DNA from: Idiomarina seosinensis
GTDB lineage: Bacteria; Pseudomonadota; Gammaproteobacteria; Enterobacterales; Alteromonadaceae
Length of the DNA stretch: 64,000 bases
Assembly (NCBI RefSeq): GCF_003987275.1
Contig: NZ_PIQF01000002.1
Location: 1-64,000, forward strand
Reading direction: 5' to 3'
The notes under the pieces were generated by a model. That model had not been told where the DNA came from. It saw only the letters and a program-made list of their open reading frames with translations, and did not search any database. Every line of letters starts with the position of its first letter. Positions within the stretch are counted from its first letter, which is position 1. A program made the position numbers and the translations under genes. This document shows, piece after piece, positions 18,097 to 28,328 of this stretch.

Positions 18097-18213
18097 TTTA
18101 ATACCCTTAAATAGATTACAATTTAGTAACATGTTCTTATGATTAAGAATGTGAGTAATGTAAAGTTTGTGTAAATAAAAATCAAATTATTTTGACAAAT
18201 AATTTAATCTTAC

Positions 18214-18240
18214 AGTTAGCAGTAAGCAGTTAGCAGTAAG
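18214..18240. repeat. Direct repeat at the end of the EAL gene
   Basis: The unit GTTAGCAGTAAGC occurs twice in tandem just after the EAL gene and supplies its last two codons and TAA stop. It is distinct from the two main repeat families. Confidence 0.6.
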
Positions 18241-19876
18241 TTTCGGGTTGATGAATGTGGAACCCCTGTAAAAAATCGATATTCAGCGGCTTTAAGCGCG
18301 TAAGTATTTGCTCACTACTGACAAATTCGGCAATGGTTTTTACCTTTAAGTTGCGCGCCATATCGACAATGCTTTGGGTAACCAGGTAGCTTTGTTCACT
18401 GTCCACAATAGAATTGATAATAGAGCCATCAATTTTTATAAATTCGGGTTTTAATTGCACCAAATACACAAAGTTGGAGTAGCCACTGCCAAAATCATCG
18501 ATCGCGATAGTGGCGCCTAAGTCACGCACTTTTTTAATAAAACCACTGACCTGGTCAAAGTCGTTAACCGCTTCTGATTCGGTTATTTCAAAAATCACCG
18601 AACTGCCACCCTGTTGTTTTAACTGTTGCATAATAAACTCGACGGTGTCTTGGTCCAGAATGTCCTGAATCGAGAGGTTAACCGCTACCCGGCAATGCCG
18701 TTGCCAGGCAAAGTTAAGCGCCAGAGTCAGTATGGTTTTAGTCAGTTCGGAGTAGTAACGTGTTTTTTTAAGAGGACCTAAAAAATCAGCCGGCGAGACA
18801 ACACGGCCGTTTTTTAACTTAAGCCGGGCTAGCGCCTCGTATTTGAGCGCTCCGGAGGTGGTCGATTTTATCTGCTGGAAACAGGCGATGACCCGCCCCT
18901 CTTTTAACGCTTCTTTTATTTGTTCAACCCAGTAGAAGGTATCGTCACGACTGTTTACGTCGTCTTTAATCACAATTGAACGCCCGTAGAATTTTTCTTT
19001 AGAGTCAGCTATCGCGCTCTCTGCGTAAGCCAATGCTCTGTTTTCAGAAACACCCACACCCACGGTTAGCTGAATATCACAGTCAATATCGTTAAACACC
19101 ATGTCAAAGTGTTCTAACTGGTATTTTAGTTGCTCTGCCATTAAGCAGAACTGCTCTGTGCTCATTGAGTAATTGGGTCGTATCGCGAAACAGGCACCGC
19201 CTAAACGGTACAACTTAAAACTGAACTCTCGCTGGCACTCTGCTATTACCTGCGCCAACTTTTTAATATAGACATCACCAATATCAATGCCCCAGTAGTC
19301 ATTAAAAATTTTAAAGTTGCGCAGGTCTAACACCGCCGTGGTATTAATTTGCAGCTTTTTTAAATCTTTTAATAACGCTAACCGATTAGGCAAGCCGGTG
19401 AGTTCGTCGGTTAGCTGTTCACGCACTCGGTTTTTGGCCTCGACAATATCGGTAACGTCGTTACGAATACTCAGAAACTGACTGATGTTTCCCTGACTAT
19501 CTGTGACCGGCAGAATAACACTTTTAACGTAGTAAGCTCGGCCGTCTTTGCGGCGGTTTTTTATCAACCCGCGCCACGGTTGCTTATCGGTAATGGTTTT
19601 CCAAAGATTCGAAAATACTTGTTCGGACATATCCGGGTGACGAACAATATTGTGCTTTTTGCCGATTAATTCGTGTTTCGAGTAGCCACTAGTGCGCTCA
19701 AAGTGTTCGTTAACGTAAGTAATCACTCCGTTGGCATCGGTTATTGAGACGATAGCGCTTAAATTCAGTGCCATCAAAAATTGCTGCATCACTTCGACCG
19801 AGCAGCCGTCTTGCGGCTGCTGAATAAATTCGGTGAGTGATGTCAGGCTATCTCTGCACTCAGCCAGCTGTTTCAT
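18230..19876 (-). CDS. PAS-GGDEF-EAL protein, probable c-di-GMP phosphodiesterase
   Basis: 548 residues. Residues 28-150 are a PAS domain with the Aer-type motif HNIVRHPDM. Residues 155-300 are a GGDEF-type domain whose signature is LGGACFAI, so cyclase activity is unlikely. Residues 310-548 are an EAL domain with [37 protein letters not shown] and AEFVSSEQ, so catalytic residues look intact. It should hydrolyse c-di-GMP in response to a PAS-bound signal (redox or FAD, by analogy with Aer). ATG 19876 is preferred over 19897 because AGGGA lies eight bases before it. It overlaps the chemoreceptor by 17 bases, and the two PAS domains are paralogous. Confidence 0.9.
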   Translation of the reverse strand: MKQLAECRDSLTSLTEFIQQPQDGCSVEVMQQFLMALNLSAIVSITDANGVITYVNEHFERTSGYSKHELIGKKHNIVRHPDMSEQVFSNLWKTITDKQPWRGLIKNRRKDGRAYYVKSVILPVTDSQGNISQFLSIRNDVTDIVEAKNRVREQLTDELTGLPNRLALLKDLKKLQINTTAVLDLRNFKIFNDYWGIDIGDVYIKKLAQVIAECQREFSFKLYRLGGACFAIRPNYSMSTEQFCLMAEQLKYQLEHFDMVFNDIDCDIQLTVGVGVSENRALAYAESAIADSKEKFYGRSIVIKDDVNSRDDTFYWVEQIKEALKEGRVIACFQQIKSTTSGALKYEALARLKLKNGRVVSPADFLGPLKKTRYYSELTKTILTLALNFAWQRHCRVAVNLSIQDILDQDTVEFIMQQLKQQGGSSVIFEITESEAVNDFDQVSGFIKKVRDLGATIAIDDFGSGYSNFVYLVQLKPEFIKIDGSIINSIVDSEQSYLVTQSIVDMARNLKVKTIAEFVSSEQILTRLKPLNIDFLQGFHIHQPETYC

Positions 19877-21458
19877 CACTTGATCCCTGCTGTGCATGCC
19901 AGAACTGAACCGTCAGCTTATCTAGCTGATTGGCAATATCGACGGTGGTATGACTGACCTGACGGCTTAACTTAACCGCATCCAGGTTTTCTTGAGCACT
20001 GTGTTTAATGCCGTCGATACTAGATTTGACGCTTTCGCAGGCCTGTTGTTGCTGCGATGCGGAGCTGACGATCTGATCAGTCATTACGGCGACACGCTCA
20101 ATCGCTTGTACGATAGTTTGCAGGTTATCCGCCGCCTGCTTGCTTTTGGTGACACTATTGTCGGCCATTGTTTCACCCTGCTGCATGGTTTGTACTGCCT
20201 GCTTAACCGAGTCCTGCAGCTGGTCGATAACGTTGTGGATTTCTTCGGTCGATTGCTGAGTACGAGTGGCCAACGATCGCACTTCATCAGCTACCACGGC
20301 AAAGCCGCGCCCGGTTTCACCGGCCCGGGCAGCCTCAATCGCCGCGTTTAAGGCTAATAGATTGGTTTGCTCGGCAATGCCTAAAATAACATCCAGGATT
20401 TTTTCGATGTCCTGACTGCGTTGTGATACCGCACCAATAACCTGCGAGGCGGTCTGTATTTGTGCGGTCAGCTGACCGATTGACTGTGCCGTCTCGCCAA
20501 TCAAGGCTTTACCGGCTGTTGCTGTTTGCAGTCCTTGTTGAGTAGCAGAAGAGGTTTCGCGGGTGCTTTGCGCGACTTCATCGACTCCCTGCGTCATCTG
20601 TGAGATAGCCGATGCTACCGAATCGGTTTGCTGAAATTGAGTATTGGTGCCGGTTTCTGATTGCATGACCGCACTGCTCAAACTCGAGGCACTGTCGGAC
20701 AATGACAAGGCGGTATCGTGAATGCGACCAATCAGCGCTGAATTTTCTGACTCCAGTTTTTTCATTGCCAGCAACAGCGCTCCGGCCTCGTTATTTTTGC
20801 CGGTATAGACGTAGCGCGCGACTGGATCGTTTATCACTCGTTTGGCCTTAGTAATCGCCTGCTGGTAAGGCTGCCAGATCGCGCTCAACGTTGCTGCCGA
20901 CAGGATCGCAGCTACCACCAGACTGGCTATCAGCGTCGCGGTGCCGAAACCGGCGAGTAATATTATAAGGGGCAATAAATAAGGCAGTAACGCACACAGC
21001 AGCAGAGTATAGCGAGTCGACAACGCCGGCTTCAGTTTTCTCAGCGGTTTATTCTGGTTAATTGAGCGATAGGCTTTTGTCGCCCGCTGTACAAACTGTT
21101 TGCTCGGTTTGCGCCGCACCGACTGATACTCGACGACTTTACCTTCGTGCTTGATCGGTGTGACATAAGCGTCGACCCAATAGTGATCGCCGTTCTTACA
21201 TCGATTTTTAACCATTCCCATCCAGGAACGTTCGGCTTTAAGGTCGTCCCACAGCATTTTAAAGGCTGTTGCCGGCATATCCGGATGCCGGACCATATTG
21301 TGCCCGTGGCCGAGTAGTTCATCACGAGTAAACCCACTGATATCGACAAAGTCTTGGTTTACGTAGGTGATATGCCCTTTTAAATTTGTTGTCGACAGAA
21401 TATTAGCGCGCTCATCGTAGTTCTGCTCGACATCTGTCACCGGAAGATTTTTCTTCAT
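19860..21458 (-). CDS. PAS-containing methyl-accepting chemotaxis protein (Aer-like)
   Basis: 532 residues. The N-terminal cytoplasmic PAS domain (residues 10-125) has [19 protein letters not shown], the Aer-type sequence. Two hydrophobic segments at about 148-170 and 172-195 anchor it. A HAMP-like linker follows, then a methyl-accepting domain with the hairpin tip [19 protein letters not shown]. It should sense redox or energy state and signal to CheA/CheW. No che genes are in the window. The start ATG has only a weak GGAT upstream. The next gene overlaps its 3' end, so the receptor and the phosphodiesterase are probably co-expressed. Confidence 0.92.
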   Translation of the reverse strand: MKKNLPVTDVEQNYDERANILSTTNLKGHITYVNQDFVDISGFTRDELLGHGHNMVRHPDMPATAFKMLWDDLKAERSWMGMVKNRCKNGDHYWVDAYVTPIKHEGKVVEYQSVRRKPSKQFVQRATKAYRSINQNKPLRKLKPALSTRYTLLLCALLPYLLPLIILLAGFGTATLIASLVVAAILSAATLSAIWQPYQQAITKAKRVINDPVARYVYTGKNNEAGALLLAMKKLESENSALIGRIHDTALSLSDSASSLSSAVMQSETGTNTQFQQTDSVASAISQMTQGVDEVAQSTRETSSATQQGLQTATAGKALIGETAQSIGQLTAQIQTASQVIGAVSQRSQDIEKILDVILGIAEQTNLLALNAAIEAARAGETGRGFAVVADEVRSLATRTQQSTEEIHNVIDQLQDSVKQAVQTMQQGETMADNSVTKSKQAADNLQTIVQAIERVAVMTDQIVSSASQQQQACESVKSSIDGIKHSAQENLDAVKLSRQVSHTTVDIANQLDKLTVQFWHAQQGSSDETAG

Positions 21459-21557
21459 GCAGGCTTTAATCCTATGAGTAATCCATACGGTTTGTAGGGA
21501 CTTGTTAATTTACTTGAGGATTAAAGTTAAAAAAACGTTATATTGAGAGGTAATTAA

Positions 21558-21590
21558 GAGGAATTTGACGTGCGTCAAACTCCTCTTTTT
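21558..21590. terminator. Rho-independent terminator after the M20 peptidase gene
   Basis: Arms GAGGAATTTGACG (21558-21570) and CGTCAAACTCCTC (21573-21585) pair with one mismatch, followed on the plus strand by TTTTT. On the minus strand the 3' side reads TTAATT, so it may work both ways. It lies in the 150-base gap downstream of the M20 gene and upstream of the chemoreceptor. Confidence 0.7.
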
Positions 21591-21608
21591 ATGAGTGTTA
21601 CGTGACGT

Positions 21609-22907
21609 CTATTTGAACGATTCTAACGCCCAGTTGACGTAAAGGTTGACGCCAGTGCGCAATGCATCTTCGTCTGCGAAAAAGTGCGGTGAGTGATTCG
21701 ACGGTGCTTGGTCCATATCCTGATCCGGCGGCGTTACCCCTAGAAATACAAACATACCGGGCACTTCTAATGCGTAATATGAAAAGTCTTCGGCACCTGT
21801 TACAAGCGGAACCTCTTTTACCGCTTTGTCACCAGCAACCGCTTTGGTTATCGGCAGCATTTGATCCACCAGATCCGGGTTATTGACGGTTACCGGATAG
21901 CCCAGGTCAATCTCGACATCGGCTTCGGCACCATTGGCCTGTGCTACATGCTTGGCGGTGTGCTCTAACTTATCGTGAATGTCAGCCCGGATATCCATAT
22001 CGAAGTTACGAATCGTTCCGATTAGGGTAACCTCATCCGGAATAATATTATTACGCACGCCACCTTCAACAATACCAAACGACAGTACCGCCGGGGCTTT
22101 GGTTATGTTGGTCTGACGGCTGATGATGGTCTGCGCGCTGTTAATAATTTGCGCTGACGTGACAATAGGATCGACCCCGCCCCAAGGGCGTGAGCCATGG
22201 GTTTGACGACCTTTTACGGTAATTTCAAATTGATCGGAAGAAGCCATTAGCGGGCCTTTACGATAACCGATATGGCCGGTTGGCATGCCCGCCCACACGT
22301 GAATACCGAACACTCGTTCTGGGGTATAGCCCGGGAATACATCGCTAAACAGACCTTCTTCAAGCATCAGCTCTGCACCGCCTTCTTCACCTCCCGGAGC
22401 GCCCTCTTCGGCTGGCTGGAAAATAAACAGTACATTACCATTCAGTTCGTCTTGCATGGCGACCAATTGTTCGGCTGCCCCCATTAACATGGCGACGTGA
22501 GTATCGTGACCACAGGCATGCATAACGCCCACTTCGTTGCCGCGGTAGGTCGAGGTCACTGTTGATTTAAAGGGCACATCGGTTTGCTCGGTCACCGGCA
22601 ACGCGTCGATATCGGCACGCAGTGCCACTGTAGGACCATCGCCGTTACCCTTCAATAGCGCTGCAACGCCGGTATGGGCAATGCCGGTTTTTACTTCTAG
22701 CCCCAGTGATTCAAGGTGCTGGGTAATATACTTGGCGGTTTCGTACTCGCGGTTACTGAGTTCTGGGTTGGCGTGCACATGTCGACGCCACTCGATGACT
22801 TTACTTTCTAAGTTGTCGTCTATGGCTACAGGGGATTGCTGCGCATGAGCCGCAGGCAGTGCAAATGCGCTGGCACCCACCGCCAACGCGATTAATAATT
22901 TTTTCAT
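21609..22907 (-). CDS. Exported M20-family amidohydrolase/peptidase
   Basis: 432 residues from ATG 22907. A frame from 22919 exists, but GGAG lies six bases before 22907 and nothing comparable before 22919. A signal peptide (KKLLIALAVGASAFALPAAHA) sends it to the periplasm. Metal ligands and catalytic residues of the M20D group are present: HACGHDTHVAM, PAEEG and GAEDFSYY. Family members hydrolyse N-acyl amino acids, hippurate-type amides or dipeptides; the substrate cannot be told. It stands alone between tadA and a terminator. Confidence 0.9.
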   Translation of the reverse strand: MKKLLIALAVGASAFALPAAHAQQSPVAIDDNLESKVIEWRRHVHANPELSNREYETAKYITQHLESLGLEVKTGIAHTGVAALLKGNGDGPTVALRADIDALPVTEQTDVPFKSTVTSTYRGNEVGVMHACGHDTHVAMLMGAAEQLVAMQDELNGNVLFIFQPAEEGAPGGEEGGAELMLEEGLFSDVFPGYTPERVFGIHVWAGMPTGHIGYRKGPLMASSDQFEITVKGRQTHGSRPWGGVDPIVTSAQIINSAQTIISRQTNITKAPAVLSFGIVEGGVRNNIIPDEVTLIGTIRNFDMDIRADIHDKLEHTAKHVAQANGAEADVEIDLGYPVTVNNPDLVDQMLPITKAVAGDKAVKEVPLVTGAEDFSYYALEVPGMFVFLGVTPPDQDMDQAPSNHSPHFFADEDALRTGVNLYVNWALESFK

Positions 22908-22945
22908 CGGATTCTCCATGGAGGTTTTTTAACCATAGTATGTAG

Positions 22946-22998
22946 CTTGCGTCTTTGACGCAAGTTATGTCGCAATGTCGCGTCAGGGACGCGAGCTA
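22946..22998. repeat. Double palindrome between the M20 gene and tadA
   Basis: CTTGCGTC-TTT-GACGCAAG (22946-22964) and GTCGCGTC-AGG-GACGCGAG (22977-22995). CTA at 22996-22998 is the TAG stop of tadA. Same two-part design as 8749-8800. Confidence 0.85.
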
Positions 22999-23445
22999 GC
23001 GGCGGGCGCGGAAGAACTGGCGGAGGATGTCGCCGCATTGCTCGGCGAGAACGCCACTCTGCACCTCGACTTTATGGTTCATGGTGCCATGATTGAGCAC
23101 CTCGATAGCAGTACCAGTAGCGCCGGTGCGTGGATCGGTAGCGCCAAACACCAGCCGCTTTACCCGAGCATGGGTGATCAGCCCGGCACACATCGCACAG
23201 GGCTCCAGCGTTACATAGAGGGTGGAGTCGACCAGCCGATAGTTATTTAATGACCTGCCGGCGGCGCGAATCGCCTGCGCCTCGGCATGCGCCGAGGCAT
23301 CGGACAAGGTAATCACCTGATTATAGCCCTCGCCGATTATCTCATCGTTGAGCACCAGCACTGCGCCAACCGGCACTTCGTCGTCAGCTGCCGCCTGCGC
23401 TGCAAGCTCCAGCGCCCGTTGCATGTAATAGTCGTCTTGCTGCAT
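22996..23445 (-). CDS. tadA: tRNA-specific adenosine-34 deaminase
   Basis: Converts A34 to inosine in tRNA-Arg(ACG). 149 residues from the ATG at 23445 (MQQDDYYMQRALELA), preceded by GGAAAG at a good distance. The frame extends upstream to 23481, but the extra residues (MRLRRKLRLERK) are encoded by a palindromic repeat and are not conserved protein. Zinc and catalytic motifs: HAEAQAI and LEPCAMCAG. Further family motifs: DEVPVGAVLV and ATDPRTGATGTA. The C-terminal RQFFRARR runs into a TAG that is part of the downstream palindrome. Confidence 0.95.
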   Translation of the reverse strand: MQQDDYYMQRALELAAQAAADDEVPVGAVLVLNDEIIGEGYNQVITLSDASAHAEAQAIRAAGRSLNNYRLVDSTLYVTLEPCAMCAGLITHARVKRLVFGATDPRTGATGTAIEVLNHGTMNHKVEVQSGVLAEQCGDILRQFFRARR

Positions 23446-23463
23446 TTTTCTTTCCAGCCGTAA

Positions 23464-23485
23464 CTTGCGTCTAAGACGCAAGCTA
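23464..23485. repeat. TAG-linked palindrome between tadA and the antiporter gene
   Basis: CTTGCGTC-TAA-GACGCAAG (23464-23482) followed by CTA at 23483-23485, the TAG stop of the antiporter gene. Confidence 0.85.
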
Positions 23486-24871
23486 CAGCATTGTTCCGGT
23501 TATTGCGTAGCCGATGGTTGCGGCTACACCTGCTAACAGGGCATAGGGTAGCTGCGTGCGCACATGGTCAATATGCTCAGTACCACTGGCCATCGAGGCT
23601 ATGATCGTGGTGTCAGAAATCGGCGATGCATGATCGCCAAAAATACCGCCGGAAATCGCAGCGGCAATAAACGGTGCCGCCGGCAGCCCTAACGTCATAG
23701 CAATCGGAATTGCCAACGGCAGCATAATTGCAAAAGTTCCCCAACTGGAACCGATAGAAAAACCAGTGATTGCCGACAAGATAAAAATCAGCGGCAGTAA
23801 CATCCACAAGCTAACCGTACCATCCAGCGCTGCGGCTAAGAATTCACCGGTACCGAGATCGCGGGTAAGCCCACCCAGGGTAATCGAAAGCCATAATATA
23901 ATGGCCAGCGGCAGGATATTCCAGGCACCCAGCAAGGCACTTTTGAGCACCTTCACCAGTCCTGCTGAGCCGGTAACCAGTGTACCGACAATAGCGATAG
24001 CCAGCGCAATATAAATGGCTATAAACACGCTCAGCGTTCCGTTACCTTCAACCAGTACACCGTTACCGGTAATTAACAAGATCACCGGTACCATAACCAC
24101 CAACGAGCATAAGCTGAGCAGCACCACCGCCGTGCCTTTACCAAAGGAAACGTCCTCGTTAGGGCCATCGCTCCAGGTATTTTGGGAGACCCGATTCGGT
24201 TTCGCGTTTTGTTCAAACTTGCGCATTGGTCCGATATTCCAGTCGAACCAGGCGACAATCAGCGCCAGCAGTACCGAAAAAATGGCATAAAAGTTAAAGG
24301 CCAGCGACTGAATAAAGGTTAATAAAGGCTGCTCGACACCCTGGTTAGAGATTAAGGTTAAATTGAAAGCGCCCCAGGCGTTTAATGGAATTAAGATACA
24401 AATAGCCGCACAAGTCGAGTCGACAATGTAGGCCAGTTTTTCTCGCGAGATACCCAACCGATCATAAATCGGCCTTGAGGTAGTTCCGGAGATCATAATG
24501 GTGACGTTGGACTCGATAAACACGATAACGCCGAGTACCCAGGTCATTACCCGCGCTCGACGCTTGGATTCGACCCACTGTTTTTGCTCCAGCTTAAGCA
24601 CAAATTGCTTAAAGGTACCGCCTTTTTCTAAGACTCCAAATAAGGCACCGATGCCGAGCGTGAAAAACCACACCAACATATTGCTGGGATCGACCAGCGT
24701 ACTCCAGCTACTTAACCAGACGCCTTCTGCGATATTGGCAGAGGACGGTAAAAACAGCAGTACATTGGCTAAGATAATACCGCCAATCAGTGCCAGTAAC
24801 ACTTTGCGGGTAATTATCGCAAAAATAATGGCCAGTAACGACGGCAGTAAGCTGGTCCAGCTAAGTTCCAT
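23483..24871 (-). CDS. NhaC-type Na+/H+ antiporter family protein
   Basis: About 462 residues from ATG 24871 (MELSWTSLLPSLLAIIFAI), a polytopic inner-membrane protein with some eleven hydrophobic helices. The frame extends to 24931, but its first residues (MRRRRKLRYS) come from a palindromic repeat, so the internal Met is preferred even though no clear Shine-Dalgarno precedes it. Conserved elements: FIESNVTIMISGTTSRPIYDRLGIS, ending with GGIFGDHASPISDTTIIASM, typical of the NhaC/ion transporter superfamily. Likely exchanges Na+ or an organic ion with protons, fitting a marine or saline habitat. The exact substrate is unclear. Confidence 0.85.
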   Translation of the reverse strand: MELSWTSLLPSLLAIIFAIITRKVLLALIGGIILANVLLFLPSSANIAEGVWLSSWSTLVDPSNMLVWFFTLGIGALFGVLEKGGTFKQFVLKLEQKQWVESKRRARVMTWVLGVIVFIESNVTIMISGTTSRPIYDRLGISREKLAYIVDSTCAAICILIPLNAWGAFNLTLISNQGVEQPLLTFIQSLAFNFYAIFSVLLALIVAWFDWNIGPMRKFEQNAKPNRVSQNTWSDGPNEDVSFGKGTAVVLLSLCSLVVMVPVILLITGNGVLVEGNGTLSVFIAIYIALAIAIVGTLVTGSAGLVKVLKSALLGAWNILPLAIILWLSITLGGLTRDLGTGEFLAAALDGTVSLWMLLPLIFILSAITGFSIGSSWGTFAIMLPLAIPIAMTLGLPAAPFIAAAISGGIFGDHASPISDTTIIASMASGTEHIDHVRTQLPYALLAGVAATIGYAITGTML

Positions 24872-24913
24872 GGGGCTTGTGATGTTCGGAGTGATGTGCA
24901 AAGAGTACCGTAG

Positions 24914-25008
24914 CTTGCGTCTTCGACGCAAGTAATCTCCGCCGCAAGACCGATTGCTTGCGTCGGAGATATAAGGCAGAGCACTTGCGTCAGAGACGCA
25001 AGCTACTA
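24914..25008. repeat. Composite palindrome block between antiporter and TonB receptor genes
   Basis: Two 19-base palindromes, CTTGCGTC-TTC-GACGCAAG (24914-24932) and CTTGCGTC-AGA-GACGCAAG (24984-25002), with a related half unit near 24956-24966. CTA appears twice in tandem (25003-25008), giving the upstream receptor gene two successive TAG codons. Confidence 0.85.
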
Positions 25009-28000
25009 GAATTTATATTCAAAGCCAATGCGTGCTTCCCACAAAGACGCGTTAGTCACACGGCTCTGACCGGCAGGTTCAAAGAACTCGGAGAACACGT
25101 AACGGCCTTGAGCATCCACCGTGGCTTCGACCACTTCCTGATACTGCGGGAATCCGGCTTGATACAACACACCCCAGTCGTCGTTTAACATGTTGGTGAA
25201 GTTATCAATAACAAAGAACAAGCTAGCTTTATGACCGTCCATTAAGCCCGGCAATTCCTGCTCTACGCGGATATCGACTTTATGCCACCAGTCACTGTAA
25301 AACTCGTTTCTGGGTGCTATGCGGCCGGAAAATTCGTCCAGCCCTGATTGCTCAACAAAGCTAAAGAATGCCTGCTGATTAAAACCATCTTCAAATACAA
25401 CATTACTGTCATCAGCACCGGTTGGGATGTACATTAGCTGACGACCGTCGGTGATATCAGCGCCACCGATGCTGGTGCCACGAGGTTCGGCGAAAGTAAA
25501 GCTGTAAGGCCGGCCTTTGTTAGCTGAACCGAACAGGCTAATAGTGGTGTCGTAGCCGTCAAAGAACTCCTTTTTATAGGTTGCGCGGAACGTGAAACGA
25601 TGAGGAATCTCATAATTTGACGTGGCCGGACGCGGGTCATTCAAATCTGACAAAGCAACATTGGTGTAGTTTGAATAAGCTACTGAGCTGGTCATTGGGT
25701 GAGAGTCTTCTGCGTCCGCATAAGCATAAGCCAGCGTTGCATCCAGTCCGAAGTCGTAGGACTTACTGACTGCAAACGAGGCTGATAGAACATTAGAGTC
25801 CTCACTGGCATTGGTCAGCAGTAAATCTTCGCCACGATCCGGGTCTCTGCGCTCATAGATCACGCGGCCATCATCTAGGGTGCGGACCGGTTCAATGGCG
25901 ATGTTTTTGATCATCGGCTCGTCCTGCTTAACCGTATACATTAAATCGGTTTGCAGAATGTAGTCCGCCGGCAGTCTGTAAGTAGCACCTAATGCATACT
26001 TCCATTCGCTCGGAATCTCAAAGTTTGGATCTAGTGCATTCACCGCTGAATCACCGTCAGCATTCGCTACCTGGTCAAACAACTCTTGCGGTACGTCATA
26101 GCCCGGGCGGCCTTCGCCGGTTAGCGCCGTATTAAACAAGTCGACGTTATCTAGCCGCACCTGCGCCTGCGAGATACCGTTATTTTGAAAGTTATTCGCT
26201 AGCCAGACGTTTGGATTACCGCCCGAATAAAGACCAAAACCACCGCGAACCTCAAGCTCTGGTGATACCACCCAGTTAATACCTAAACGCGGCTGTATCA
26301 GCCCTTCACCGTCAAAAGTATTGGTATTGGCGTAACCATAACGCTGCTGAAATTTCGGGTTTAAGGTTGGCTGATCGCTGCTGGTATACCAGTCATACCG
26401 TAAACCGGCAGTGATGGTCATATCCATGTCTGCGTAATAATACTCATCCTGCAAATAAGCAGTGTTAACGGCATAACCGAACTCGCCGGCAGCATCACGT
26501 GGGTCGTTCGTATTGGCACCGGAACCATAATAAAGACGGTCGATAATACCGTTACGGAAGTTATCGATACCGGTTACGTCGTACTCACCGCCGCGTGAGT
26601 GCTGCACGAACATGTTAAAAACGTCCAGGTCTTCGCGTTCAAAACCACCGGAGATCACGTGATCGCCGAAGAAGTAGGTACCACGAATTTTATAGAACAG
26701 ATTGTCGTAGTACAGGTCGTTCGCCTGACGCGAGTCATCCGCCCCCAGATAAACCGTGGCTCGTGAGTCAACGCCATCGCCGTCGGGGTCGTTCAGGGTT
26801 ACAATTTGAAAGTCGCCAAAACCTTTAGGCCCGACGGTTTCCTGAGTATTGTCTAACTCAGAATAGCCAACCCGCACTTCGGTAGAAAAGTTATCGGTCC
26901 AGTCTGAGAACAGCTGACCAACGTAAGAGGTAGATTCTGCGCCGCGGAAATAGCGGTGGTTAGAAAACTCATACTCATCATTATCACCGTCTGAATTTGA
27001 CAGATTACCGCCATCATTCCAGTTGTAGGTTAATGAAGCCCGGTGGGCGTCGGTAATAACCCAATCCAACTTAAGCAATAATTTTTCGTCTTCAACAGGT
27101 GCTGAGCTGATCGGTGAGCCAACATCGTAGTTATAAATATCCTGGGCGATTTGGCGAATTTCATCTAACTGTGCCTGCGAGACACCCTGTACTGGAGTAC
27201 CTGCATTAGAATCGGCCGGACCGCGGGTGAAGTTGGTAACCCCTTCAAACTTCTCATAAGCGGCAAAAAAGAACAGCTTATCTTTTAAAATTGCCCCACC
27301 GACATTAAAGCCGTACCGGTCTTCGGAATAATCGCCGTTATCCAGCTGGACACCTTCGAGTTCGTCGCCGCGAAAGCTATCACTGGTGTAATCGTAAAAG
27401 AAACCACCTTTGAGTTCATTACTGCCTGACTTAGTCACCGCGTTGATATTACAAGCAGTAAAGCCGCCGTATTGCACATCAAACGGAGCGAATTCGACCG
27501 CCACTTGTTCAATCGCGTCGTAAGAAAATGGCATTTGTTGGGTCGGGTAACCGTTTGAGTTAAGACCAAAGTTATCGTTTAACCGAACACCATCAACGGT
27601 CAGGCTGTTAAAGCGTGGACTACCACCCACACACTGCACGCCATCACCAAAGCTACGATCTACGTATATGCGTGGGTCGGCGCGGATGACGTCTTTTAAA
27701 TCGCGGTTAATCGCTGGTGCATCTTGCAAGTCAGACAAATTAAAATTGGCGGCCGGACTATTACTGCCATACATTGAATTGGCCATGGAGCTGCCGGTCA
27801 CCTGAATCGTTTCGATATCGGCGCGAACCGTCAATGACACAGACTCCAGGTCACCTAAGGTTAAGTAGACATTCTGCGCAACATCGCGGCGTCCGTTAGG
27901 GCCTTCAGCGATTATTGTATAGGGACCACCCACACTAAGGCCGCGAGCGGAAAACGCGCCCTCTTCGTTGGTGGTATAGGTGCGGGTTGAGCCAGTACGT

Positions 28001-28161
28001 TCATCACGTACCTGTACTTTTGCATTGCTAACCACCTCGCCTGACTCAGTCGCCACGCTCCCGCGTAAGGCCGACGAGGTATCCTGCGCGATGGCAGTAC
28101 CGGACAAAGTAACAGCGACTGCTGCAGCAATAGCAGTGCGCTTGAAAGTTAAATTCAACAT
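25006..28161 (-). CDS. TonB-dependent receptor, Oar-like, with N-terminal carboxypeptidase-regulatory-like domain
   Basis: 1,051 residues. A signal peptide ends at AIAQ (residue 26). Residues 28-115 form a CarboxypepD_reg-like beta domain (SALRGSVATESGEVVSNAKV). The plug domain follows (residues 120-245; RFNSLTVDGVRLNDNFGL, then FTACNINAVTKSGSNE), then a large beta barrel that ends WEARIGFEYKF with a terminal aromatic residue, as outer-membrane barrels do. Such Oar-like receptors are linked to peptide or protein uptake or adhesion; the ligand is not known. GGGGAA lies before the ATG. A second receptor gene of the same type is directly upstream, separated by a terminator. Confidence 0.92.
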   Translation of the reverse strand: MLNLTFKRTAIAAAVAVTLSGTAIAQDTSSALRGSVATESGEVVSNAKVQVRDERTGSTRTYTTNEEGAFSARGLSVGGPYTIIAEGPNGRRDVAQNVYLTLGDLESVSLTVRADIETIQVTGSSMANSMYGSNSPAANFNLSDLQDAPAINRDLKDVIRADPRIYVDRSFGDGVQCVGGSPRFNSLTVDGVRLNDNFGLNSNGYPTQQMPFSYDAIEQVAVEFAPFDVQYGGFTACNINAVTKSGSNELKGGFFYDYTSDSFRGDELEGVQLDNGDYSEDRYGFNVGGAILKDKLFFFAAYEKFEGVTNFTRGPADSNAGTPVQGVSQAQLDEIRQIAQDIYNYDVGSPISSAPVEDEKLLLKLDWVITDAHRASLTYNWNDGGNLSNSDGDNDEYEFSNHRYFRGAESTSYVGQLFSDWTDNFSTEVRVGYSELDNTQETVGPKGFGDFQIVTLNDPDGDGVDSRATVYLGADDSRQANDLYYDNLFYKIRGTYFFGDHVISGGFEREDLDVFNMFVQHSRGGEYDVTGIDNFRNGIIDRLYYGSGANTNDPRDAAGEFGYAVNTAYLQDEYYYADMDMTITAGLRYDWYTSSDQPTLNPKFQQRYGYANTNTFDGEGLIQPRLGINWVVSPELEVRGGFGLYSGGNPNVWLANNFQNNGISQAQVRLDNVDLFNTALTGEGRPGYDVPQELFDQVANADGDSAVNALDPNFEIPSEWKYALGATYRLPADYILQTDLMYTVKQDEPMIKNIAIEPVRTLDDGRVIYERRDPDRGEDLLLTNASEDSNVLSASFAVSKSYDFGLDATLAYAYADAEDSHPMTSSVAYSNYTNVALSDLNDPRPATSNYEIPHRFTFRATYKKEFFDGYDTTISLFGSANKGRPYSFTFAEPRGTSIGGADITDGRQLMYIPTGADDSNVVFEDGFNQQAFFSFVEQSGLDEFSGRIAPRNEFYSDWWHKVDIRVEQELPGLMDGHKASLFFVIDNFTNMLNDDWGVLYQAGFPQYQEVVEATVDAQGRYVFSEFFEPAGQSRVTNASLWEARIGFEYKF

Positions 28162-28233
28162 GATGTTCTTCCCCAGTGTTGTTGTTTTTTTGTACTCCTC
28201 TTAATCCTATAGTCTATTTATGACAATTATGTG

Positions 28234-28277
28234 AAAAAAAAGCCTGATTTCGGTGAATTACCGAAATCAGGCTTTTA
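28234..28277 (-). terminator. Strong terminator between the two TonB receptor genes
   Basis: Perfect 14-base stem AGCCTGATTTCGGT / ACCGAAATCAGGCT (28241-28254 and 28260-28273) with a 5-base loop. On the minus strand it is followed by seven T; on the plus strand by TTTT. It lies just after the upstream receptor gene (stop at 28329), so that gene is terminated before the next one. Confidence 0.92.
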
Positions 28278-28328
28278 TATTCGTTTAACCAAAGTGTCCA
28301 GTTTTATGGAGTCCCTTCAGGATGCTGT

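Noticed and set aside
18097-18132. 12-residue upstream extension of the first cluster gene
   Set aside because: The lipoprotein signal begins at the internal ATG 18096, so the longer start would spoil export.
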